NCBI RefSeq assembly: GCF_002896855.1
Contig: NZ_CP021850.1
Coordinates: 1,885,665 to 1,949,664, forward strand
Direction of reading: 5' to 3'
Length of the DNA stretch: 64,000 nucleotides
Origin: Clostridium thermosuccinogenes
GTDB taxonomy: Bacteria > Bacillota > Clostridia > Acetivibrionales > DSM-5807
The number at the start of each line of letters is the position of its first letter. The first letter of the stretch is position 1. The notes beneath the pieces were generated by a model, which was given only the letters and a program-made list of their open reading frames with translations, did not search any database and was not told where the DNA came from. The translations under genes were made by a program, and so were the position numbers. Positions 8,192 to 16,782 of this stretch are shown here, piece after piece.

Positions 8192-9637
8192 ATGGATGTT
8201 CATAGTATGAGTATGAGGACCTGCATATTTATAATCTGTGTCTTGTATGTTTTACTTTTTGCATCTTGCAGCAATCCAGTCTCGAATTCTGAAAAAACTG
8301 ATGGCGGGGGTGTTGAAAGCTTGGGAGCGAAAATAACACTGGATTATGACATGACTTACCAGACGGTGGAAGGTTTTGGCGCATCAGGCTGCTGGTGGGC
8401 GCAGGACGTAGGTGGATGGGAAAACATTGGTGAAATAATGGAATATCTGTATGACGATGAAAAGGGCATAGGGCTGGATATATACAGGTATAACATTGGT
8501 GCCGGGGGACCATCGAAAGTGTCCGACGAGTGGAGACGCACACAAACTGTTGAAGTGTCCCCGGGAGTTTATGACTTAGGCAGGGACAAAAATGCGATAA
8601 ACGCGATGAAAGAAGCGGTCAAGCATGGAGCTGACACGGTGGTTTTGTTTGCCAACAGCCCTCCGGCAAGGCTGACCAAATCAGGGTTCACCTCCGGCGA
8701 AGAGACGGGCAAGTCGAATCTGCCAAGGGAGAATGAAGCTGAATTTGCAAAATACCTTGTAGACATTACAGAGCTAATCCTGAAAGAAGGCATTCCGGTA
8801 AAATACCTGAGCCCAATAAATGAGCCCCAGTGGGAATGGAAATCCGGACAGGAGGGATGCCATTATGAACCTGAGGAAGTAATCAGCTTGTCCCGGGAAG
8901 TTGTCCTGGAGCTGGAAAGAAGAAAGCTGCCGGTAAAGATATCAATTAACGAGTCGGGCAAATGGTATGATGAAAAGTACACATTGACCATGTATAAAAG
9001 AATAATGGATGATGAAGTTCTGTCAAAAGCAATTGACCATTATGCGGTACACTCCTATTGGACAAGTGAAACGGACAAAAAAAAGGCTGCACTTTATTTT
9101 TCCAAAATCGAAAACATGCTTCCGCTTCACCAAACAGAATGGTGTGAAATGGTCAACGGAAGAAGCATGGGAATGGATGCGGCCCTGGTAATGGCAAAAA
9201 CAATACATGAAGATATGACAATACTCTCTGTCTCATCCTGGTCTCATTGGCTGGCAGTATCCCGTTACGACTATCGGGACGGACTTGTGTACGTTGACAT
9301 TCCTACCCGTAAATTTAAGATGGCAAAGCGTGGCTGGAGCCTTGGAAATTACGCCAAGTTTATTGAAAAAGGATACATTAGAATAGAAGCTTCCATTGAG
9401 GATGAAAACGTATTGGTATCTGCCTATGCAAGTCCAAAAGGAGATAAAACCGTCGTTGTCGCCATAAATCCTATGGACCAATCAAAGTCTGTTGTTCTTG
9501 CAGGGGTAAGAGGAAGAAAGATTAGCATTTATGAAACGTCAGACAATCATGACTGTGATTTTGTCGCTAAAATAATGCCCGATGAAGTATATGAGATTCC
9601 GGCATGTTCGGTCGTCACTTTTGTTGCTGAAAAATAA
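8192..9637 (+). CDS. GH30-family glycoside hydrolase, lipoprotein
   Basis: A 481-residue secreted enzyme anchored as a lipoprotein: hydrophobic residues 11-22 lead to the lipobox LFASC with Cys26. The mature part has a (beta/alpha)8-like catalytic region with YLSPINEPQWEW (Glu211, likely acid/base) and LHQTEWCEM (Glu316, likely nucleophile), then a C-terminal beta-rich domain from about residue 385, as in GH30 enzymes (glucosylceramidase, xylanase, beta-1,6-glucanase and galactanase relatives). It should cut a beta-linked glycan at the cell surface and supply oligosaccharides to the transporters downstream. The exact substrate cannot be read. The ribosome site is weak; ATG at 8207 or 8213 are alternatives. 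First gene of the LacI-controlled locus. Confidence 0.8.
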   Translation: MDVHSMSMRTCIFIICVLYVLLFASCSNPVSNSEKTDGGGVESLGAKITLDYDMTYQTVEGFGASGCWWAQDVGGWENIGEIMEYLYDDEKGIGLDIYRYNIGAGGPSKVSDEWRRTQTVEVSPGVYDLGRDKNAINAMKEAVKHGADTVVLFANSPPARLTKSGFTSGEETGKSNLPRENEAEFAKYLVDITELILKEGIPVKYLSPINEPQWEWKSGQEGCHYEPEEVISLSREVVLELERRKLPVKISINESGKWYDEKYTLTMYKRIMDDEVLSKAIDHYAVHSYWTSETDKKKAALYFSKIENMLPLHQTEWCEMVNGRSMGMDAALVMAKTIHEDMTILSVSSWSHWLAVSRYDYRDGLVYVDIPTRKFKMAKRGWSLGNYAKFIEKGYIRIEASIEDENVLVSAYASPKGDKTVVVAINPMDQSKSVVLAGVRGRKISIYETSDNHDCDFVAKIMPDEVYEIPACSVVTFVAEK

Positions 9638-9793
9638 AGTCCGGCATGGGAGGCAACCAAAGCAGAGTGTATTGCATGTCGGCCTTTAGGAGACCAACTC
9701 TGTTATTATAGGTAAGTTTTCGACTCAAAAATATGGCACATCATTTTTTCATAACACAACACCGGATGTGAAAATAAGGAAAGGAGGATTAGC

Positions 9794-11893
9794 ATGTTAT
9801 CAAAAGCAAAGAGATTTATATCCATGATGTTGGCCTGCCTGATGATTTTCATGGCTTTAAGCGCCTGCAGCAAGCAACAGGGGGAGAAAAATGATAAAGA
9901 AGCAACCGGTACAGATAAGGCTGCTGAGACTACCTCCGGAACGTCAGGTGAAGATACTGCTTCCAAGGGGGCAAAGGGAGAACCAATAGTCATCAAAATT
10001 GGCACCCACTATGAACCGGAATGGGATCCTACCTGGAGGGACGAAATCACGGGCGAACCAGGGATGAGCCCGGAAAACCTCAGGGCTGCGGAGATTGCCA
10101 TGAAGACAGTGCTGGATGAAATGAACGTACAGCTAGAGATTATCCAATATCCCGGAGATGTCAGGGAAGTGCTGCTTCAGTCCGTTCTGGCCAATGACCC
10201 CATCGCGGATATTGTGCGCATGTGGAACGGAAGTCAGGGGACGATACTGGGGCAGAACATCCTTCAGCCGCTGGATGATTACGCGAGCATTTTCCTTGAC
10301 GATGAAGATGCCAAGTGGATGCTGGTAGACAAGATTTACGGAAAATACTACATGCTGAATTTTTCTATGGAATTCATAAGAACTTGGCCTCTGGTCTACA
10401 ACATCAAATACATAGAGCAGGTTGACTCCTTAAAAGAAAACGGAGAAACGGTATATCCCAGTGATCTGTTTAAGAGAGGAGAATGGACATGGTCAAAGTT
10501 TGAGGATTACCTTTCCAGGATTGCAGCATTTTATTCGGGAAAGCCTTCTCCCGTAAGGCCTGATGTGCCTATAAAGGCATTCCAGACGGACTACAGGTAT
10601 ACGGCGGTGCAGGCATTGCATTCCAACGGGGTTGCAGTATTTGGCAAAAACGGTCTTGAGGTTGATACTCCGGAAGCCAAACAGGCTATTGCCTATATCG
10701 ATAATCTCATGAACAAGAATCTCATGATGTCGGTAAGGTATGGCGATGATTCAGTGGTTCCCGGATGGACTTGGAACGGCAACGATTTTGGTAATGGTGA
10801 AACAGTGTTCACCAACATGGTGCCATGGCTGAGCTCGTCAGCTGCCAATAGCCTTGCCAACAGAGGAGAGTCCATGGGCATAGTGCCTTTTCCGAGGCCG
10901 GACCACCTTGCTCCCGATGATCCTAAATACCAACAGACATCAGTTATTATGGATACCTGCGGTATACTGAAGGGATTATCCAAAGAAAGGACCGAACTTG
11001 CACTGAAAGCTTACAAGTTATACTTTAACACTTTCTATAAAGCGCTAGCAGGCACCGACAAAGCTATGGATTATCTGGAAAAGAACAGTGAGTCCGCGGC
11101 TCTTGCCAGTGGTTTTGACATAATGCATCCTAAGATTGGCAAAGACACCCTGGATATATTCAAATACATAGCCAAAACGCCTGTAAACGAATTTGTAGAA
11201 TCGATAGGAATATATAACTTGTGGAGCGAAGGTATAGTGGGAGAATCCATATATGGGTTGAACAATTCCCCCAAATATGATGTTGCCGTCGATGCTGAAA
11301 AGAACAGTCTGATAGAATACCTTTCGACCACGGAAAAAGCTCTCATGTCGGATAAGCCGACGGATAACATAGCTCCGAAAATCGAGAAGATTGACGCAAA
11401 TATACCCGTTGCTTTTCCCGTAGGCACGGATAGTTCAAAAATTGATTGGAGTACTATATTTGCTGCCAAAGACAATGTTGATGGCGAACTTGATATGTCC
11501 GGTGCTGTTATTGATATCAGCGGGATTGATTTTAACAAGGTTGGCCAATATGACGGCGGATTCATGGCAAAAATCAAGGACGCTGCTGGAAATGAAGGCA
11601 GCACAAGTTCTACTGTGATCATCTACGACCCGAATAATAAAGAAAAGCCGGAAATCAAAATCAAGCCGGAATACAGGAAGATAGCAAAGGACGAAGATGT
11701 TTCTGCCATAAACTGGGCGAATGACTTCATAGAATCGGCAACCGATAAGGACGGGTTTGATATCAAATTCAGCATCAAGGCGGATGTAAGCCAGTTGGAT
11801 ACAACAACACCCGGAACATATAAGGTGGAAGTAACAGTCACTGATTTCGCAGGAAACGCTGCAACTGCATCCTTTGATGTTATTGTAGAATAA
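9794..11893 (+). CDS. Extracellular solute-binding lipoprotein with two C-terminal Ig-like domains
   Basis: A 699-residue lipoprotein (signal residues 1-24, lipobox ALSAC with Cys25) with a Ser/Thr/Glu-rich linker. Residues about 55-515 resemble family-1 sugar-binding proteins of ABC importers (EWTWSKFEDYL, MVPWLSSSAANSL, GIVPFPRPD). Residues about 525-605 and 613-699 are two beta-sandwich repeats ending KDAAGNEGSTSSTVII and TDFAGNAATASFDVIV, like DUF5011 or Ig-like surface domains. Such tails are unusual on binding proteins and could contact the cell wall or a polysaccharide (inference). GGAAAGGAGG gives a strong ribosome site. It precedes a hairpin and a second binding protein; the ligand is probably an oligosaccharide. 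Confidence 0.85.
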   Translation: MLSKAKRFISMMLACLMIFMALSACSKQQGEKNDKEATGTDKAAETTSGTSGEDTASKGAKGEPIVIKIGTHYEPEWDPTWRDEITGEPGMSPENLRAAEIAMKTVLDEMNVQLEIIQYPGDVREVLLQSVLANDPIADIVRMWNGSQGTILGQNILQPLDDYASIFLDDEDAKWMLVDKIYGKYYMLNFSMEFIRTWPLVYNIKYIEQVDSLKENGETVYPSDLFKRGEWTWSKFEDYLSRIAAFYSGKPSPVRPDVPIKAFQTDYRYTAVQALHSNGVAVFGKNGLEVDTPEAKQAIAYIDNLMNKNLMMSVRYGDDSVVPGWTWNGNDFGNGETVFTNMVPWLSSSAANSLANRGESMGIVPFPRPDHLAPDDPKYQQTSVIMDTCGILKGLSKERTELALKAYKLYFNTFYKALAGTDKAMDYLEKNSESAALASGFDIMHPKIGKDTLDIFKYIAKTPVNEFVESIGIYNLWSEGIVGESIYGLNNSPKYDVAVDAEKNSLIEYLSTTEKALMSDKPTDNIAPKIEKIDANIPVAFPVGTDSSKIDWSTIFAAKDNVDGELDMSGAVIDISGIDFNKVGQYDGGFMAKIKDAAGNEGSTSSTVIIYDPNNKEKPEIKIKPEYRKIAKDEDVSAINWANDFIESATDKDGFDIKFSIKADVSQLDTTTPGTYKVEVTVTDFAGNAATASFDVIVE

Positions 11894-11910
11894 AAGGAAT
11901 GACGTAAGGA

Positions 11911-11948
11911 GGTCCATGGGCTGTCTTAGAGCAAAAAGCCCATGGACC
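11911..11948 (+). promoter_or_regulatory. Intercistronic hairpin, 12-bp perfect stem
   Basis: GGTCCATGGGCT (11911-11922) pairs perfectly with AGCCCATGGACC (11937-11948) around a 14-base loop. No T-run follows, so it is not a standard terminator. It lies between the first binding-protein gene and the rest of the locus, where such stems often protect upstream mRNA and raise the amount of binding protein relative to permease. It also contains the ATG at 11942, which argues against that codon as a start. Confidence 0.8.
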
Positions 11949-11977
11949 GGCTGAATTTAAAGTTTCGGGGAGAACTG

Positions 11978-14854
11978 ATGGGTATGAAAAAAGCTCTTGC
12001 AGGTTTTCTAGTGTTCCTTTTGCTGTCAAACCTTTTCCTGCCGGCAGGAAATATCGGTTCATGCCCTGTATTGGCCGAAGGTTTCGCAGGGGAAACCGAA
12101 CAAAATGGGGAGTTTTACGAATCGTCCTACTACGAATATCTTGTTCGTAATGGTTACGATAATGAGATTTCCCGGTCAGAAATCACAATTGACATCACCC
12201 GGTATAAAAAAACTGATGATATGCAAGCCATTTTGGATGACGATGGCATAAGTACGGGCGATCGCGGAATTATTGAGTGGGAGTTTACCGTCAAGGATGC
12301 CGGGTTTTACAACATACAGGTTTCATATCTTCCTTTGAAGGGAACAAACTTAAGCATTGAACGGAAAATATACATAGATGGTGAAATACTGTTTAAAGGC
12401 ATGGAACAGGTCGTGCTGAGCAGGATATGGAAAAACAGTGAAGACGGCAGGATAATATCCAAAAACCGAAATGAGATACGCCCTGTAGCTGTAGAAGAGC
12501 CTGAATGGAGGACAGTATTTATATGCGATTCCCAAAAGAGAAGCCTTGAACCATATGTGTTTTATTTTTCAGAGGGAAAGCATACCATTGCCTTTGAGTC
12601 GATAAAGGAGCCGGTCAAGATCGGAGAAATAGTTTTAAAGGCTGCACCGGAACCGAAGCCTTATGAAGAGGTAATCGGTTGTTTAAAGGAAAAGTATCCG
12701 GAGTATGAAGGTGAAAACATAGTATGCCAGGCGGAGCGCGTTGACGGAAACACAGTGGGTATAAAGAAATCTTCCCCATCCATAGGTGTGTCAACAGACT
12801 ATAGCAGCCCTAACACTGTTCCATACCATCCTTACAAGATAGTATTCAATACCATGGGAGGCAATAACTGGCGCACTGCAGGCGATTTTATTATTTGGGA
12901 AGTGGAAGTACCGGAAGAAGGGTTATACCAACTGTCGTTCCGGGGACGGCAAAATATCAACAGGGGTGTCAAGTCATACCGGGAGCTACGTATAAATGGG
13001 GAAGTGCCTTTCAAAGAAGCGCAAAAAATCGGTTTTGAATTCAGCGGGGAATTTAAAAATTATGTTTGCGGAGATGAAAAAGGACATTACCTATTTTATC
13101 TTAAAAAGGGCAGAAATACCATAAGCCTTGAGGTTGTACTCGGAGATTTTGGAAGACCTCTTACTGTTGTAGAGCAGTGCTTATTTGAATTAAATGAGAT
13201 TTACAGGAAAACTGTTCAAATAACAGGTCTGGTACCCGATAGGTTCATAGACTATGAAATAGACAAAAAGATACCGGAATTTAAAGAAAAGCTCAAAGAT
13301 ATCAGCGTCCGGCTTAAAGAAGTGGTGGAAGAGCTGGTAAGGATATCGGGAGAAAAAGGAGAAAAGACCGCAATCATAGAAAAAATGGCGGTACAGGCGG
13401 AAGAATTGGCACAAAAGCCGGAAAACGTGATAAATGAACTGACGACGTTTAAAGGAAATATATCCGCGCTGGGCACATGGATCATATCCATTTCCGAGAT
13501 GCCTTTGGAAATTGACAGCTTCACCCTGTCAAAAGCAGGAGCAAAGCTTCCGAAGGCAGAACCCAATGCTTTTGTAAAGTTTTATTATGAGCTGGTCAGA
13601 TTCTTTTCAACGTTTTTTGTCGATGATGCAAAGCTTACGACGGATGCGAAAATCAGCAGGGATGCGGTAAAGGTATGGATATCATCCGGCAGGGATCAGG
13701 CACAGATAATCAGAAACCTCATAGATGACAGCTATACACCGTATTCCGACATACCGATAAATCTTGAGCTCATTCCCAATGATGTCATTCTTCCGGCTAC
13801 TTTGGCAGGTAATGGTCCGGATGTAGTGCTGAATATTCCCCAGTCGACGGTCATTAATTTTGCGGTGAGGAATGCCCTGACGGACCTTACGAGATTTGAA
13901 GATTTTTCGCAGCAGAGCGCCAGGTTTTACTCCAGTGCTTTGAAACCTGTTACACATCAGGACGGGATATACGGACTTCCTGAACAGCAATGGTTCATGA
14001 TGATGTTTTACAGGAACGATATTTTGGGGGAGCTGGGACTTGAGCCGCCTAAGACATGGGATGAAATGAAAAAGATAATACCGGTGCTGCATATGAATAA
14101 TTATGACGTATACATACCCGGTGCATCAATTTTTACATCCCTTGTTTACCAGTATGGGGGAGATGTATATCAAGGGGTAGGAAAGGACTATGGAATAGCC
14201 AGCGGGCTTATCGGGGAAGATGCAATGCTTGCGTTCCATCAGCTTACCGAGTTTTTTACAAGCTATAAACTCCCTGTAACGGCAGATTTCTCCAACAGGT
14301 TCAGGACCGGCGAGATGCCGATAGGCATAGCTCCGTATACGACATACAACCAGTTGGAAATATTTGCTCCGGAGATAAGAGGACTATGGTCTTTTGCACC
14401 GGTCCCGGGGATTGCCGATGCGGACGGCAACATCAACAATACTGTAGTGTCCGATACAACGCAATGCATAATGATGAGTTCTGCCAGGAACAAGCAGAAT
14501 GCATGGGACTTCATGAAATGGTGGCTGAGCGATGATACCCAGATGAGATATGCCAATACCCTGGAAGCAGTAATGGGAACCAGCGCGCGGTACGCTACCG
14601 CCAACAAAGATTTGATCATGAGGCTGCCGTGGCCTCGGAAGCATGCAGAGCAGCTGATGCAGCAGCTTGAAGCTACGGAGGGTGTTCCGGAGGTACCGGG
14701 AGGATACATGACAGGCAGGATGATAGATTATGCTTTCAAGGCAGTAGTTACCAACGGTCAGAACCCGAGGGAAGCGCTGTATCTTAATATCAAGGCGATA
14801 GACAAGGAGCTTTCCAAGAAGCGTCGGGAATTTAACCTTTCATACCTTGAGTAA
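11978..14854 (+). CDS. Large solute-binding protein fused to N-terminal carbohydrate-binding-like domains
   Basis: About 958 residues, twice the size of a normal binding protein. A signal peptide (1-34, hydrophobic ALAGFLVFLLLSNLFL) has no clear lipobox. Residues about 38-230 and 245-400 are two beta-rich modules of similar layout (IEWEFTVKDAGFYNIQVSY and IIWEVEVPEEGLYQLSFRG, each followed by an INGE or IDGE turn and KHTI or RNTI), like CBM6/CBM35-type sandwiches. A helical linker (about 420-500) leads to a family-1 solute-binding domain (about 555-958: GPDVVLNIPQ, GLPEQQWFMMMFYRND, WDFMKWWLSDD). ATG 11978 follows CGGGGAGA; the ATG at 11942 is inside a hairpin. It probably captures polymer fragments for the permeases that follow. 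Confidence 0.75.
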   Translation: MGMKKALAGFLVFLLLSNLFLPAGNIGSCPVLAEGFAGETEQNGEFYESSYYEYLVRNGYDNEISRSEITIDITRYKKTDDMQAILDDDGISTGDRGIIEWEFTVKDAGFYNIQVSYLPLKGTNLSIERKIYIDGEILFKGMEQVVLSRIWKNSEDGRIISKNRNEIRPVAVEEPEWRTVFICDSQKRSLEPYVFYFSEGKHTIAFESIKEPVKIGEIVLKAAPEPKPYEEVIGCLKEKYPEYEGENIVCQAERVDGNTVGIKKSSPSIGVSTDYSSPNTVPYHPYKIVFNTMGGNNWRTAGDFIIWEVEVPEEGLYQLSFRGRQNINRGVKSYRELRINGEVPFKEAQKIGFEFSGEFKNYVCGDEKGHYLFYLKKGRNTISLEVVLGDFGRPLTVVEQCLFELNEIYRKTVQITGLVPDRFIDYEIDKKIPEFKEKLKDISVRLKEVVEELVRISGEKGEKTAIIEKMAVQAEELAQKPENVINELTTFKGNISALGTWIISISEMPLEIDSFTLSKAGAKLPKAEPNAFVKFYYELVRFFSTFFVDDAKLTTDAKISRDAVKVWISSGRDQAQIIRNLIDDSYTPYSDIPINLELIPNDVILPATLAGNGPDVVLNIPQSTVINFAVRNALTDLTRFEDFSQQSARFYSSALKPVTHQDGIYGLPEQQWFMMMFYRNDILGELGLEPPKTWDEMKKIIPVLHMNNYDVYIPGASIFTSLVYQYGGDVYQGVGKDYGIASGLIGEDAMLAFHQLTEFFTSYKLPVTADFSNRFRTGEMPIGIAPYTTYNQLEIFAPEIRGLWSFAPVPGIADADGNINNTVVSDTTQCIMMSSARNKQNAWDFMKWWLSDDTQMRYANTLEAVMGTSARYATANKDLIMRLPWPRKHAEQLMQQLEATEGVPEVPGGYMTGRMIDYAFKAVVTNGQNPREALYLNIKAIDKELSKKRREFNLSYLE

Positions 14855-14914
14855 CGGATCCATTTCGTATCAGGTCAGGCGCTCAATACTTCTAAGGATG
14901 GAAAGAGGTGCCGG

Positions 14915-15835
14915 ATGTTGAAATCAAAAAAAGCAATGGCCAGGAATAATTTTTTGAAAACATGGGAGCTTCACAAGGAGAAATACCTCCTGATAGCTCC
15001 ATTTGCTTTGATTTTTATATGTTTTACATTTATTCCGATTGTAGTTTCCATCGTTTTGAGCTTTACTTCCTTCAACATGCTGGAAATGCCGAAATTCACG
15101 GGTTTGAGCAATTACATAAATCTGATCGTGTATGATGAAGTGTTTCTTATAGCAGTGAAGAATACTTTGCTTTTTGCGATCATTACAGGACCTATAAGCT
15201 ATATCATGTGTTTTGGATTTTCATGGCTTATCAATGAGCTTCCACCGAAAATCAGGGCGATCATGACGCTGATTTTCTATGCCCCTTCCATATCAGGAAA
15301 TGCATATTTGATGTGGAAGCTGATTTTTTCTTCAGATATGTACGGTTATGCCAACGCATGGCTCATGCGGTTGGGAATTATTTCAGAGCCGGTGCTGTGG
15401 TTTGACAAAAAAGAGTATGTTATGCCCATACTGATAATTGTACAGTTGTGGCTTAGCCTCGGCGTAAGCTTCCTCGCTTTTATTGCCGGATTTCAGAACA
15501 TCGACAGGACCTCGTATGAAGCAGGCATTATAGACGGCATAAAAAACAGGTGGCAGGAATTGTGGTTTATTACGTTGCCGGCTATGAAGCCGCAGCTCAT
15601 GTTCGGCGCAGTTATGCAGATAACCCAGTCTCTGTCTGTTGCAGGCATATCCATGGAACTGGCAGGTTTTCCTTCGGTGGAATATGCAGGGCATACCATA
15701 CTTACCCATCTGCATGATTATGGAAATATTAGATATGAAATGGGATATGCATCCGCTATAGCGACAATACTCTTTCTCTTCATGATGCTTTCCAATATTA
15801 TCGTACAGAAGCTTTTGAGAAAGGTTGGTGAATAG
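14915..15835 (+). CDS. Sugar ABC transporter permease, MalF type (first pair)
   Basis: A 306-residue integral membrane protein with six predicted membrane segments, starting near residues 26-46 (IAPFALIFICFTFIPIVVS). The segment YEAGIIDGIKNRWQELWFITLPAMKP is the EAA loop through which the permease touches the ATPase. AAAGAGGTG precedes the ATG. It forms a pair with the next gene, three bases away, and should import the sugar delivered by one of the two binding proteins. No ATPase gene lies in the locus, so a shared MsmX-like ATPase encoded elsewhere is expected (inference from the family). Confidence 0.9.
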   Translation: MLKSKKAMARNNFLKTWELHKEKYLLIAPFALIFICFTFIPIVVSIVLSFTSFNMLEMPKFTGLSNYINLIVYDEVFLIAVKNTLLFAIITGPISYIMCFGFSWLINELPPKIRAIMTLIFYAPSISGNAYLMWKLIFSSDMYGYANAWLMRLGIISEPVLWFDKKEYVMPILIIVQLWLSLGVSFLAFIAGFQNIDRTSYEAGIIDGIKNRWQELWFITLPAMKPQLMFGAVMQITQSLSVAGISMELAGFPSVEYAGHTILTHLHDYGNIRYEMGYASAIATILFLFMMLSNIIVQKLLRKVGE

Positions 15836-15838
15836 CCT

Positions 15839-16726
15839 GTGGGAATTAAAACGGCAAGCGCATTAAGGGTTATTTCAAGGAGAAGAATCCGAAGGCCTAA
15901 CCGGAGTCTCGAGGTTGACATACTCATGACCATGGTTTTAGGAGCTTTCGGTCTATTCAGCGCATGGCCGCTGATATATGTTATAAACAATGCTTTTAAG
16001 CCTCTGAATGAAATATTCCTGTTTCCACCAAGGCTTTTTGTTCAGAATCCGACCTTCAACAACTTCAAGGACCTGTTCACCATAATCGGCAACTCCTGGA
16101 TTCCTTTTTCACGGTACATATTCAATACCGTATTTATAACAACAGCAGGTACGTTGGGGACAGTTTTCGTAGGCTCGATGGCTGCATTCCCGCTGGCCAA
16201 GTATAAGTTTCCAGGCTCAAAGGTGATGTCAAGCCTTATAGTATATTCGTTGATGTTCAGCAGTTCGGTTACTGCAATACCCAACTATATAATCATGTCG
16301 AAGCTCGGAATGATTGACAGCTACTGGGCGGTCATAATACCTGCCATAGGTTCCACGCTGGGTTTATACCTGATGAAAAACAATATAGTTCAAATTCCGG
16401 ATTCCCTTTTGGAGGCATCCAAAATGGACGGAGCCAGTGAATTCAAAATATATTTCAGCATAATCATGCCCCTTTCAAAGCCTGCCTGGATAACCCTGAT
16501 AGTGTTGTCGTTCCAGTCATTGTGGGGTACAACAGGAGGTACGTTTATATACGCGGAAAAATTGAAGCCGGTAAGTTATACATTGTCCCAGATAGTGAGT
16601 GCAGGTGTAGCCAGAACAGGGGTAGCATCTGCTGTCTCATTGATAATGCTTGTTGTTCCGGTAACCGTGTTCATTATATCTCAAAGCAATGTTATAGAAA
16701 CTATGGCCACATCGGGAATGAAATGA
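15839..16726 (+). CDS. Sugar ABC transporter permease, MalG type (first pair)
   Basis: A 295-residue inner-membrane permease. After a basic N-terminus, residues 31-51 begin the first membrane segment; LLEASKMDGASEFKIYFSIIMPLSKPAW is the EAA motif for contact with the ATPase. It begins with GTG three bases after the MalF-type gene, so translation is probably coupled. Together they make one heterodimeric import channel. Length and motifs are normal for CUT1 carbohydrate permeases (family knowledge). Confidence 0.9.
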   Translation: MGIKTASALRVISRRRIRRPNRSLEVDILMTMVLGAFGLFSAWPLIYVINNAFKPLNEIFLFPPRLFVQNPTFNNFKDLFTIIGNSWIPFSRYIFNTVFITTAGTLGTVFVGSMAAFPLAKYKFPGSKVMSSLIVYSLMFSSSVTAIPNYIIMSKLGMIDSYWAVIIPAIGSTLGLYLMKNNIVQIPDSLLEASKMDGASEFKIYFSIIMPLSKPAWITLIVLSFQSLWGTTGGTFIYAEKLKPVSYTLSQIVSAGVARTGVASAVSLIMLVVPVTVFIISQSNVIETMATSGMK

Positions 16727-16782
16727 CAGAAAAACTGTTCGTCTGCGTGGGTAAATTCGATGAGAGGAGCAGTATTTGGTGT

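Noticed and set aside
16522-16722. N-terminal extension of the NHL/TPR gene inside the upstream permease
   Set aside because: The extension is only the third frame of the permease gene; the signal peptide starting at 16783 defines the real N-terminus.
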